64,000 nucleotides of DNA from Halogeometricum sp. S1BR25-6 (GTDB lineage: Archaea; Halobacteriota; Halobacteria; Halobacteriales; Haloferacaceae), in NCBI RefSeq assembly GCF_031624495.1, contig NZ_JAMQOP010000002.1, positions 1-64,000 on the forward strand. Direction: 5' to 3'. The position numbers and the translations under genes are program-made. Below are positions 50,567 to 58,685 of the stretch, in pieces; the stretch's first letter is position 1, and the number at the start of each line of letters is the position of its first letter. The notes below the pieces were generated by a model that was not told where the DNA came from, did not search any database, and worked only from the letters and a program-made list of their open reading frames with translations.

Positions 50567-52768
50567 ATGGATTGGATTACGCACGACGAAGACGTGTGGT
50601 TCGAGTTTCGGGGAAATTCCCCACAACAGCTGACGCCGGGGCGCTATTACAAGGGTACGGTCGACGGCTTCGCCGAGTTCGGCGTGTTCGTCGACCTTGC
50701 GAAGGGAGTGACGGGTCTACTGCACCGCAGCGAACTCGACCGTCGACTGGAGAGTCTCGACTGGGAGTCGGGCGACACCGTGTTCGTACAGGTGAAGAAC
50801 ATCCGCGACAACGGTAACATCGACCTCGGCTGGTCCATCCGCCAGTCCGAACGCGAGTTCCGCGGGTCGAAGATTCACGACCCGAACGGCGACCACGACG
50901 GCGAACCGGTCGACTCCTCGGACGACGACGACTCCGGCCCGGTGAAGATGAAGCCGAAGGGGTCGACGGAGTCGACCTCCGGTCGCGGCAACGGGAAGAG
51001 CCAGTCCCGGAGCGACGAAGGAACGGACGAGGAGAGCGACGCCGGGCGGAGCGACGCTGACGACGGCGGCGCGGACGCCGCGTCGGCCGATGTCGACGAG
51101 ACGAACGCCGACGCCGACGCTCAGAACGAAACGCACGAGAGCGAGGCGGACGAGAACGAGGAGCGAGCGGTCGCGGGCGACGACGGCAACGCCGACGACG
51201 TGGCCGAGACCGACGTCGACGAGGACCGCTTCACGCTGGTCACCGTCGACAGCCTCGAAGACCGCGTCGGCGACGACGTGCGCCTCGAAGGCGAAGTCGT
51301 CAGCACGCGACAGACCGGCGGCCCGACCATCTTCGAACTCCGCGACGAGACGGGCGTCGTCGACTGCGCCGCCTTCGTCGAGGCGGGCGTTCGCGCCTAC
51401 CCCGACATCGAGGAGGGCGACGTCGTCCGTCTGGACGGCGAGGTCGAGATGCGCCGCGACGAACTGCAGGTCGAGACGGAAGACCTCGCGGCGCTCGACG
51501 GCGAGGAGGCGCAGGCGGTCCTCCAGCGCCTCGAAGACGCGCTGGCGGCGAAGGCCCGCCCCGAGTCGGTCGAACCCCTGGCCGACCACGCCCCGGTCGA
51601 GGCGGTCACCGAGCGGTTGACCGACGCCGCGGAGGCCATCAACCGCGCCATCCTCGAATCCCAGCCCATCGTCGTCCGCCATCCGGCCACCGCCGACGGC
51701 TACGTCGCCGGCGCGGCCGTCGAGCGCGCCGTACTCCCCCGCATCCGCGAGGAGCACGACCGCGCGGACGCCGAGTACCACTACTTCACCCGCCGACCGC
51801 TCGACGACCCCGTCTACGGGATGGACGCGGCGACGAACGACGTGACGCGGATGCTGCAGGACGAACAGCGCCACGGCGAGAAACTGCCCCTGGTGCTCCT
51901 GCTCGGCGTCGGCGCGACGTCCGAATCGCTCGACGGACTCGGTCTCCTCGGCGTCTACGGCGCGAACCGCGTCGTCGTCGACGCCGCGGACGCCGACGAG
52001 GACGTCGAGAGCGAGGCCGACGTGGTCGTCAGTCCCGGACTGGTCGGCGCCGACGCGGCCGACCTCTCGACGGGCGCCCTCGGCGCGAACCTCGCCGCCA
52101 CCCTCGACACCGACATCCGCGAGGATATCGGTCACCTGCCCGCCGTGAGCTACTGGGAGAACACCCCCGAGGCCTACCTCGAACTGGCCGATGAGGCCGG
52201 CTACGACGCCGACCGGACGCGCGAACTCCGCGAGGCCATCGCCCTGGAGGCGTACTACCAGTCCTACGAAGACAAGCGCGAACTCATCACCGACCTGCTG
52301 TTCGACGACGGCGTCTCCTCGGGCGCCCAGCGCGCCGCCGACGCCGTCGAGGGCAACCTCGCCGGCCACATCGCCGAGCAGTTCCGCATCAAACTCGACA
52401 CGGAAGTCGAGACGGCGCAGGCGAACCTCGAAGAGCGAGAGGAGGGCGACGTCACCGTCGCCGTCCTCGACGCCGACGCGTACACGCACCGCTTCGACTT
52501 CCCGCCGACGTCGCTGCTCGTCGACGAACTCCACCGCCGCAACCGCGAGGGCGACGCCTACGTCACCGTCGCCACGTCGACGGACGAACTGTTCGTCCGC
52601 GGCACCGCCGACGTCGACATCCGCGCCGTCGCCGAGGCGGCCCGCGAGGCCGTCCCCGAGGGCGGCGTCACGGCCGTCGCCGTCCGGGACAACCGCATCG
52701 AGTTCCTCTCGGGCGCGCGCGACGCCGTCGTCGACGCGGTCATCGACGCCGTCGTCGACCAGTTCTAA
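50567..52768 (+). CDS. S1-OB-DHH protein with degenerate phosphoesterase motifs (RecJ/Cdc45-like)
   Basis: A 733-residue protein. An S1 RNA-binding domain lies at ~22-85 (GTVDGFAEFGVFVDLAKGV, HRSELDRRL). A long acidic linker follows (~100-215), then a nucleic-acid OB fold (~220-300, LEGEVVSTRQTGGPTIFELR and GVVDCAAFVEAG). A DHH-type core occupies ~310-733. In that core the RecJ motif HCDADG is HPATADG, the aspartate of the second motif is absent (LVLLLGVGAT), and DHH reads DAA (VVVDAADAD). It therefore looks catalytically dead, like archaeal Cdc45/RecJ scaffolds that bind GINS. The ATG follows TATA-like AAGGGTTTTAG. Monocistronic. Confidence 0.8.
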   Translation: MDWITHDEDVWFEFRGNSPQQLTPGRYYKGTVDGFAEFGVFVDLAKGVTGLLHRSELDRRLESLDWESGDTVFVQVKNIRDNGNIDLGWSIRQSEREFRGSKIHDPNGDHDGEPVDSSDDDDSGPVKMKPKGSTESTSGRGNGKSQSRSDEGTDEESDAGRSDADDGGADAASADVDETNADADAQNETHESEADENEERAVAGDDGNADDVAETDVDEDRFTLVTVDSLEDRVGDDVRLEGEVVSTRQTGGPTIFELRDETGVVDCAAFVEAGVRAYPDIEEGDVVRLDGEVEMRRDELQVETEDLAALDGEEAQAVLQRLEDALAAKARPESVEPLADHAPVEAVTERLTDAAEAINRAILESQPIVVRHPATADGYVAGAAVERAVLPRIREEHDRADAEYHYFTRRPLDDPVYGMDAATNDVTRMLQDEQRHGEKLPLVLLLGVGATSESLDGLGLLGVYGANRVVVDAADADEDVESEADVVVSPGLVGADAADLSTGALGANLAATLDTDIREDIGHLPAVSYWENTPEAYLELADEAGYDADRTRELREAIALEAYYQSYEDKRELITDLLFDDGVSSGAQRAADAVEGNLAGHIAEQFRIKLDTEVETAQANLEEREEGDVTVAVLDADAYTHRFDFPPTSLLVDELHRRNREGDAYVTVATSTDELFVRGTADVDIRAVAEAAREAVPEGGVTAVAVRDNRIEFLSGARDAVVDAVIDAVVDQF

Positions 52769-52937
52769 CCTCGCTCCTCCGGCCCCAACCGCGGTCGGTT
52801 CCGCGCCGCTCCGTTCGATTACCCGCGAGCGACGGCTTCGCGCCGTCGGGAGCGGTCGCACGGCGGCGGCCCTCGCCGGGGGATGACGCCGACGAGCGAC
52901 ACCCTTAACCCCGAAACGACGCGACTGAGAGGCAACG

Positions 52938-52982
52938 ATGTCTCTCGTCCGAACGTCCGTCGCGGCGGTGGTGGCGCCGTGA
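52938..52982 (+). CDS. Possible 14-codon leader peptide coupled to elp3
   Basis: Just behind a TATA-like CCCTTAACC box (centre ~52906) there is an ATG at 52938 reading MSLVRTSVAAVVAP then TGA. The TGA (52980-52982) overlaps the GTG proposed as the elp3 start (52979-52981). This is the same GTGA coupling seen between other genes here. Predicted transcription start is within ~6 bases of the ATG, so ribosomes would load here first. It could be chance. Confidence 0.35.
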   Translation: MSLVRTSVAAVVAP

Positions 52983-54652
52983 GCGCGGACGCCGACTCGA
53001 CAGAGGAGCAAGAGCCCGCCGAGACGGAGGCGTTCCGACGCACCTGCGAGGCGCTGGTCGAACGCATCCTCGACGGCGAAATCGAGCGTGACGACCTCGA
53101 ATCCGCGAAACTCGACGCCTGCTCGGAGCACTCCTCCCCGAAGGTACCGAAGAACGCCGAAATCCTCCAACACGCTCCGGAGGGTCGGCGCGAGGAGGTA
53201 CAGGAGGTCACCCAACGGAAACCCGTCCGGACCGCCTCGGGCGTCTCGCCCGTCGCCATCATGACCTCCCCGCACATGTGCCCGCACGGCAAGTGCCTGT
53301 ACTGCCCGGGCGGCCCGGCCTCGGAGTTCTCCTCCTCGCAGTCCTACACGGGTCACGAACCCGCCGCGGCGCGCGGCGTCCAGAACGACTACGACCCGTA
53401 CGGGCAGGTGACGCTCAGATTAGAACAGCTCAGACACATCGGTCACCCCGTCGACAAGGTCGAACTCATCCTGATGGGCGGGACGATGACGGCCCGGAGC
53501 CACGACTACCAGGAGTGGTTCGTCAAGCGCGCCCTCGAAGCGATGAACGACTACGACCTCGACTCGGAGCCGAACCCCGCCGAGGACCGGTCGTTCAAGC
53601 CCGACCCCGAGGACGTTGAGTTCTCCTACCTGGAGGACGTCATCGCCGAGAACGAAACGGCCGACGTGCGCAACATCGGGACGACGTTCGAGACGAAACC
53701 CGACTGGTGCGACCCCGAGCAGATCGACCGGATGCTCGATTTGGGGGCGACGAAGGTCGAAGTCGGGGTGCAGACTACCTACGAGCGCGTCAACCGCGAC
53801 ATGCACCGCGGGCACGGCGTGCAGGCCTCCCTCGATGCGAACCGCCGCCTCCGCGACTCGGCGTTCAAGGTGGGTTTCCACATGATGCCCGGCCAACCCG
53901 GGATGACCAAGGAGATGTGCGTCGAGGACTTTCGCCAACTGTTCGAGAACTCCGACTGGCGGCCCGACTACCTCAAAATCTACCCGACGCTGGTCGTCCG
54001 CGACACGATAACGTACGACATGTGGCGCAACGAGGAGTACGACCCGCTGAACAACGAGGAGGCCGCGGAGGTGGTGAGCGAGGTGATGGGGATGATTCCG
54101 AAGTACACGCGCCTCCAACGGGTCCAGCGGGACATCCCCGCGGACTTCATCGACGCCGGCGTCTGGAAGTCGAACCTCCGGCAGTTGGCCGAACAGCGCG
54201 CCGAGGAGAAGGGAATCGAGGTGAACGACATCCGCGCCCGCGAGGTGGGGATGAACGAGGCGAACCCCGACCCCGAGCGCGTCGAACTGCAGGTGGAGAC
54301 GTACGAGGCCGCCGGGGGAACCGAGCACTTCCTCTCCTTTGAGGACCCCGCGGAGAACCTCCTCGTCGGGTTCTGTCGACTCCGGTTCCCGAATGAGCCG
54401 GTTCGTCGCGAACTCGAAGACGCCGCCCTCGTCCGCGAACTGCACGTCTACGGCTCCGAAGCGGGAATCGGCGCGGACGGCGACTGGCAGCACAAGGGCT
54501 ACGGCCGCCGTCTCCTCGAACAGGCCGAAAAGATGGCCCGCGACGCCGGCTACGACAAGGTGAGCGTCATCTCCGGCATCGGCGTCCGCGAGTACTACAA
54601 GCAGAAGTTGGGATACCACCAGGACGGGCCGTACGTCTCGAAGCGGTTCTGA
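52979..54652 (+). CDS. elp3: Elp3-type tRNA U34 carboxymethyltransferase (radical SAM + GNAT)
   Basis: A 557-residue enzyme that adds a carboxymethyl group to wobble uridine of tRNAs using acetyl-CoA and a radical-SAM cluster. The cluster motif is CPHGKCLYCPGGP (C-x4-C-x2-C). A radical SAM TIM-barrel-like core follows, with KVELILMGGTMTARSHDYQE and KVEVGVQTTYERVNRDMHRG. The C-terminal GNAT domain starts about residue 430 and ends LEQAEKMARDAGYDKVSVIS, YYKQKLGYH. The GTG start gives archaeal-size protein; an ATG at 52883 in the same frame would run through the promoter box. Confidence 0.9.
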   Translation: MSADADSTEEQEPAETEAFRRTCEALVERILDGEIERDDLESAKLDACSEHSSPKVPKNAEILQHAPEGRREEVQEVTQRKPVRTASGVSPVAIMTSPHMCPHGKCLYCPGGPASEFSSSQSYTGHEPAAARGVQNDYDPYGQVTLRLEQLRHIGHPVDKVELILMGGTMTARSHDYQEWFVKRALEAMNDYDLDSEPNPAEDRSFKPDPEDVEFSYLEDVIAENETADVRNIGTTFETKPDWCDPEQIDRMLDLGATKVEVGVQTTYERVNRDMHRGHGVQASLDANRRLRDSAFKVGFHMMPGQPGMTKEMCVEDFRQLFENSDWRPDYLKIYPTLVVRDTITYDMWRNEEYDPLNNEEAAEVVSEVMGMIPKYTRLQRVQRDIPADFIDAGVWKSNLRQLAEQRAEEKGIEVNDIRAREVGMNEANPDPERVELQVETYEAAGGTEHFLSFEDPAENLLVGFCRLRFPNEPVRRELEDAALVRELHVYGSEAGIGADGDWQHKGYGRRLLEQAEKMARDAGYDKVSVISGIGVREYYKQKLGYHQDGPYVSKRF

Positions 54653-54722
54653 GGAGCGGTATTTTTCCTCCAGGTTTTCCGGGGCGAGCGGAGTTCCCGT
54701 GAGTCGAAGGCGAACGGGTGCA

Positions 54723-54743
54723 CGGGAGAACTTCGTTCTCCCG
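54723..54743 (+). terminator. Strong hairpin downstream of elp3
   Basis: CGGGAGAAC-TTC-GTTCTCCCG is a perfect 9-bp stem with a 3-base loop, 70 bases beyond the elp3 stop. It lies within a segment where a 25-30 base stretch from the elp3 end recurs. It may terminate elp3, or be a small palindromic repeat unit that inserted there. A T-run (TATTTTTCC) is instead found directly after the elp3 stop. Confidence 0.45.
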
Positions 54744-54864
54744 GAGCGAGCCTCGGAAAAAGTGGGTCTGTAGGTTTCGAAGCGGTTCCGAGAGGCGGTC
54801 TCTCCTGTGTCATCGATTACCGCAGGACCGAACGGACTATGCCCGGCCCCCGAGACGCCTTCGC

Positions 54865-55953
54865 ATGGACGACAGTATCGACGCCGACCGGGTGCGCTCC
54901 GGGCGGAGCGACCGGTTCGGACCGGAGACCTGGCGGCGACTCGCGCGCCAGCCCTTGGATGCCGTCGACACCGAGTTCCCCCACCACGTCCGGCAGGTCG
55001 ACTCTCCGGACGGGGGGCCACGCCCGCGCGAGCGACACCCCGTCTTCTACGGCTGTTACGACTGGCACTCGTCGGTCCACAGCCACTGGGCGCTGGTCCG
55101 ACAACTCAGACTGGCCGGAACGCACCCGAACCGCGCGGACATCGTCGAGAGCGTCGACGCGCGACTGACGCCCGAGAACGTTCGACGGGAGGTCGAGTAC
55201 CTGGAGGCGAATCCCGCCTTCGAGAAACCGTACGGCTGGGCGTGGCTGTTGCACTTGGACGCGGAACTGTCGCTGTGGGACGAGGAGACTGCCGAGCGGT
55301 GGCGCTCGACGCTCGAACCGCTGACGCGGACGGTGCGCTCGCTCGTCGGGTCGGAGTTCCTGACGCAGGAGCGGCCGTTCAGAGTGGGGACGCACGGCAA
55401 CTCCGCGTTCGCCCTCCACTGCGTCCACGACTACGCGCGGACGACGGGCGACGACTCCGTGCAGAGTGCCGTCGCCGAGACGGCGGAGGCGTTCTTCGGT
55501 GGGGACGAGGACTACCCCGTCGAGTACGAACCGCTCGGCTGGGACTTCCTGTCGCCGGCGCTGACCGAGGCGGACCTGATGCGACGCGTGTACGACCGAG
55601 CGGAGTTCCGGGCGTGGGCCGACCGATTCTTCCCCGACGTGACGACGGCGCCGTACGACGCGCTCCTCGAACCCGCACGCGTCGGCTCCGACCCCGAGGA
55701 GGGGGTCGCGCTCCACCTCGTCGGTCTGAACGTCTCGAAGGCGTGGGCGCTGGCGGGCGTCGCGGACGCCCTCGGTGACCACCCCTACGCCGACCCGTTC
55801 GAAGAGAGCGCGCATCGACACGCCGAACTGGGAGTCGAACAGGCGTTCACCGACGACTACGCGGGGTCCCACTGGCTCTCGTCGTTCGTCTGCTACCTTC
55901 TGACGAGGAACGACGGCGGAATCGCGCCCGCGCGAACGCCGTCCGGCAGTTGA
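54865..55953 (+). CDS. DUF2891 family protein
   Basis: A 362-residue protein matching DUF2891. FYGCYDWHSSVHSHWALVRQ near residue 70 is the family's hallmark with several His and Trp residues. EKPYGWAWLLHLDAEL, GTHGNSAFAL and EPLGWDFLSPALTEADLMRR follow, and WADRFFP and HLVGLNVSKAWAL lie near the end. The alternating helices suggest an alpha/alpha barrel, as in glycosidase-like folds, and the conserved histidines and aspartates could form an active site. The function is unproved. The ATG was chosen over upstream in-frame sequence that runs through the elp3 hairpin. Confidence 0.85.
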   Translation: MDDSIDADRVRSGRSDRFGPETWRRLARQPLDAVDTEFPHHVRQVDSPDGGPRPRERHPVFYGCYDWHSSVHSHWALVRQLRLAGTHPNRADIVESVDARLTPENVRREVEYLEANPAFEKPYGWAWLLHLDAELSLWDEETAERWRSTLEPLTRTVRSLVGSEFLTQERPFRVGTHGNSAFALHCVHDYARTTGDDSVQSAVAETAEAFFGGDEDYPVEYEPLGWDFLSPALTEADLMRRVYDRAEFRAWADRFFPDVTTAPYDALLEPARVGSDPEEGVALHLVGLNVSKAWALAGVADALGDHPYADPFEESAHRHAELGVEQAFTDDYAGSHWLSSFVCYLLTRNDGGIAPARTPSGS

Positions 55954-56319
55954 GGACGCCGTCTCGCCCTCGCGCGGCCGAATCGCCTCGAACCGACCCC
56001 GCCGCCCGCCGCGCGTCGTCCACTAAACTAGACAAATCATTTATGGTATATGTTCTTGAAGGGAGAGCACGAACGAACCGAGCGCACCGGGGCGGGTCGA
56101 ACGGCCGTCGGACTCCTCGCGGAAGAGAACGGGGGTACGGGAGTCGCCGCCCGGTCCGCTCGGCTCGCACCGTCTCAGCAGAACGATGGCATTCACTCGC
56201 ACGACAGCCGTATCCGCGGTCGGCATCGCACTCCTTCCCGCAGGCCTCCGTCACCGAACGGACGGGGACCGTCCGACTGTCCCCCTCGGGACGACTCACG
56301 GAGACGAGGGGGAAAACAG
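55954..56319. other. Intergenic region with promoter and a possible short ORF
   Basis: 366 bases between DUF2891 and the histidine kinase. A TATA-like ATTTATGGTATATG (around 56038-56052) is the only AT-rich block; it predicts a start near 56065 and thus a ~255-base leader before the kinase. The leader holds the 45-codon frame described separately. No other coding signal is seen. Confidence 0.5.
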
Positions 56320-56323
56320 ATGA
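56186..56323 (+). CDS. Possible 45-residue small protein coupled to the histidine kinase
   Basis: An ATG-started frame of 45 codons whose TGA overlaps the kinase ATG (ATGA). The first 20 residues (MAFTRTTAVSAVGIALLPAG) look like a signal or membrane segment and the rest is polar. Third positions are only ~two-thirds G/C, well below the clearly coding genes here, which argues against it. It may be a true small protein, an upstream regulatory frame, or chance. Confidence 0.3.
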   Translation: MAFTRTTAVSAVGIALLPAGLRHRTDGDRPTVPLGTTHGDEGENR

Positions 56324-58599
56324 ACGCACCGTCGGCCGCGTCCGGGGCCGAGGTGCCGATTCGCGTCCTCCACGTCGACGACGAACCCGACTTCGCCGGA
56401 CTGACCGCCGCGTTCCTCGAACGCGAGTCCGAGGGGACGACCGTCGAGACGGCGACGACCGCCGCCGAGGGACTACGACTGCTCGCCGAGGAGCGCTTCG
56501 ACTGCGTCGTCTCCGACTACAACTTGGCAGAGACCGACGGCTTGGCGTTCTTCGAGTCGGTGCGCGACGCGGGCGTCGACGTTCCCTTCATCCTGTTCAC
56601 GGGTCGCGGGAGTGAGGAAATCGCCAGCGAGGCGATTTCGACCGGCGTCTCGGACTACCTCCAGAAGGAGACCGGAACCGGACAGTACGCCGTGCTGGCC
56701 AACCGGATTCGGAACGCCGTCGACCAGCACCGCTCGCGAACCGCGCTGGAGACCAGTCAGAAGCGACTGGCCCTCTTCGTCGAGCAGTCCCCGCTCGGCG
56801 TGTTGGAGTACGACGAGAACTTCCGAATCGTCGCCATCAACGGGGCCGCCGCGGAGATACTCGGCTACACCGAGGACGAACTGCGCGGGCACACCTGGGA
56901 GAAAATCGTCGCGGACGCCAGCTACGAGAGCGTCGACGCGGTCACGTCCGCGCTGATGAAGTCCGAAGGCGGCTACTACAGCGTCGACGAGAACGTGCGC
57001 AAGAACGGCGAACGCATCGTCTGCGAGTGGCACAACCGCGTCGTCACCGACGAGCACGGCGAAATGGTCGCCGTCTTCTCGCAGTTCCGGGACATCTCCG
57101 AGCGACATCGGCGCGAAGAGCGCCTCCGGCGCACCACGGCCAGACTCGAAGCGCTGTTCGAGAACTCGCCGGACATGATAAACATCCACGACCAGGAGGG
57201 AGTGATCACCGAGGCGAACCCCGAACTGTGCGCGAAAACCGGCTACGACGCGGACGAACTCGTCGGCACGAGCGTCTGGGACCTCGACGACGACATCCAC
57301 CCGGACGAGGCGCAGGCGCTCTGGGCGAACATGACGGCGGGCGACCGGTCTAAACTGGAGGGGTCGTACCGCCGTCGGGACGGGTCGTCGTTCCCCGTCG
57401 AGGTGCACATCAGGCGCCTCGCGCTGAACGGCGAGGACCGCTTTCTCGTCATCAGCCGCGATATCTCCGAGCGAGTCGAGCGCGAGCGCCGTCTCGAGGA
57501 GACGACGAACCGCTATCGGACCTTAGTCGAGAACGTCCCCGACGGCGGCGTCTTCCTGTTCGACAAGGACCTGCGATACACGCTGGTCGGCGGGGAGGAA
57601 CTGCGCAGCATCGGAGTGTCGGCCGACGACTTCCTCGGTAAGGGGCCGCACGACCTGTTTCCGGCGGCCCTCGCGGACGAACTGGAACACTACTACCAGG
57701 AAGCGCTCGCGGGGAACGACCACACCTTCGAGCAGCGGCTCGACGGGGAGGAGTACCGGATACGGACGCTCCCGATACGTGGCGACGACGGCGTCGACGC
57801 GGGCATGGCGATGTCGCAGAACGTCACCGAGCAGCGACAGCAGGAACGGAAGCTCAGACAACAGAAAGAGAGCTTAGCGGAGTTCGCGAGCGTCGTCTCC
57901 CACGACCTCAGGAACCCGCTGAACGTCGCCGAGGGCCACCTCGAACTGATTGACACGGACGACGCCGACAGCCTCGACGCGGTGCGGCGCGCGCACCGGC
58001 GGATGCGGACGCTCATCGAGGACGTGCTGACGCTCGCGCGGGAGGGAGCGGCCGTCGAGAGCCTCGACGACGTCGAACTCGCCGCGGCCGTCGAGGCGAG
58101 TTGGCTGAACGTCGAGACGGGCGAGGCGTCGCTCGCCGTCGACACCGACCGCGCGATTCGGGCCGACGAGAGCCGGCTTCGACAGCTATTCGAGAACCTG
58201 TTTCGGAACGCTGTCGAGCACGGCGCTCGACAGGCCTCCGGTCGCTCCGCTCCCGGAGACAGCGTGGAACACAGTTCCACGAGCAGTCGGGCGACGCCCG
58301 ACGACGCTGTCGAGCATAGCTCTACGGGCGATTCGACGGCGTCGGATGAGGCCGTGACGGTCACGGTCGGCGCGCTTCCGGACGGGTTCTTCGTCGCCGA
58401 CGACGGCCCCGGAATCCCCGCGGAGTCGCGCGAGTCGGTGTTCGAGGCCGGGTACTCGACGTCGCGGGACGGCACGGGGTTTGGGCTCCGCATCGTCGAG
58501 CAGATAGCCGAGGCGCACGGCTGGTCGGTGGCGCTGACCGAAAGCGAGACCGGCGGCGCGCGCTTCGAGTTCTCCGGCGTCGCCCCCGCGGCCGAGTAG
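56320..58599 (+). CDS. Hybrid PAS-domain histidine kinase with N-terminal receiver
   Basis: A 759-residue cytosolic signalling protein. A receiver domain spans residues ~14-130 with phosphoacceptor Asp66 (CVVSDYNLAETDG). Three PAS domains lie at ~145-260, 270-390 and 395-510. A HisKA segment follows with the phospho-acceptor His528 (SVVSHDLRNPLNVAE), then a HATPase domain. The N box (LFRNAVEHG, Asn630) is followed by an unusual ~44-residue insert repeating VEHSST, then the G1 box DDGPGIP and G2 box GTGFGLRIVEQIAEAHGW. No membrane helix is present. It fits the haloarchaeal family of receiver-PAS kinases; stimulus and output unknown. Adjacent to a soluble transducer gene (convergent). Confidence 0.9.
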   Translation: MNAPSAASGAEVPIRVLHVDDEPDFAGLTAAFLERESEGTTVETATTAAEGLRLLAEERFDCVVSDYNLAETDGLAFFESVRDAGVDVPFILFTGRGSEEIASEAISTGVSDYLQKETGTGQYAVLANRIRNAVDQHRSRTALETSQKRLALFVEQSPLGVLEYDENFRIVAINGAAAEILGYTEDELRGHTWEKIVADASYESVDAVTSALMKSEGGYYSVDENVRKNGERIVCEWHNRVVTDEHGEMVAVFSQFRDISERHRREERLRRTTARLEALFENSPDMINIHDQEGVITEANPELCAKTGYDADELVGTSVWDLDDDIHPDEAQALWANMTAGDRSKLEGSYRRRDGSSFPVEVHIRRLALNGEDRFLVISRDISERVERERRLEETTNRYRTLVENVPDGGVFLFDKDLRYTLVGGEELRSIGVSADDFLGKGPHDLFPAALADELEHYYQEALAGNDHTFEQRLDGEEYRIRTLPIRGDDGVDAGMAMSQNVTEQRQQERKLRQQKESLAEFASVVSHDLRNPLNVAEGHLELIDTDDADSLDAVRRAHRRMRTLIEDVLTLAREGAAVESLDDVELAAAVEASWLNVETGEASLAVDTDRAIRADESRLRQLFENLFRNAVEHGARQASGRSAPGDSVEHSSTSSRATPDDAVEHSSTGDSTASDEAVTVTVGALPDGFFVADDGPGIPAESRESVFEAGYSTSRDGTGFGLRIVEQIAEAHGWSVALTESETGGARFEFSGVAPAAE
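58211..58322 (+). repeat. Array of short palindromes inside the kinase gene
   Basis: Five consecutive inverted repeats lie in 112 bases. They are CTGTCGAGC/GCTCGACAG (58211-58233), CTCCGG/CCGGAG (58236-58258), CGTGGAAC/GTTCCACG (58263-58281), GTCGGGC/GCCCGAC (58286-58302) and a weaker GAGC/GCTC (58312-58322). They encode the repeated VEHSST-type insert after the N box, in frame. The block looks like stepwise duplication of palindromic units derived from the N-box sequence. Confidence 0.8.
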
Positions 58600-58685
58600 C
58601 CGACCGTCGCCGGACCGGTTCGCGGATTCTTCGGAAAACCCTCGAAAACCCTCGCTGCTCCGGGTTCGTTCCATGCCGTTCCCCG

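Noticed and set aside
50717-53356. Very long open frame on the minus strand (879 codons) across the DHH and elp3 genes.
   Set aside because: It is the antisense of two well-supported genes. GC-rich codon use on the plus strand leaves few stops opposite. The translation is Val/Gly/Arg-rich with no family motifs.
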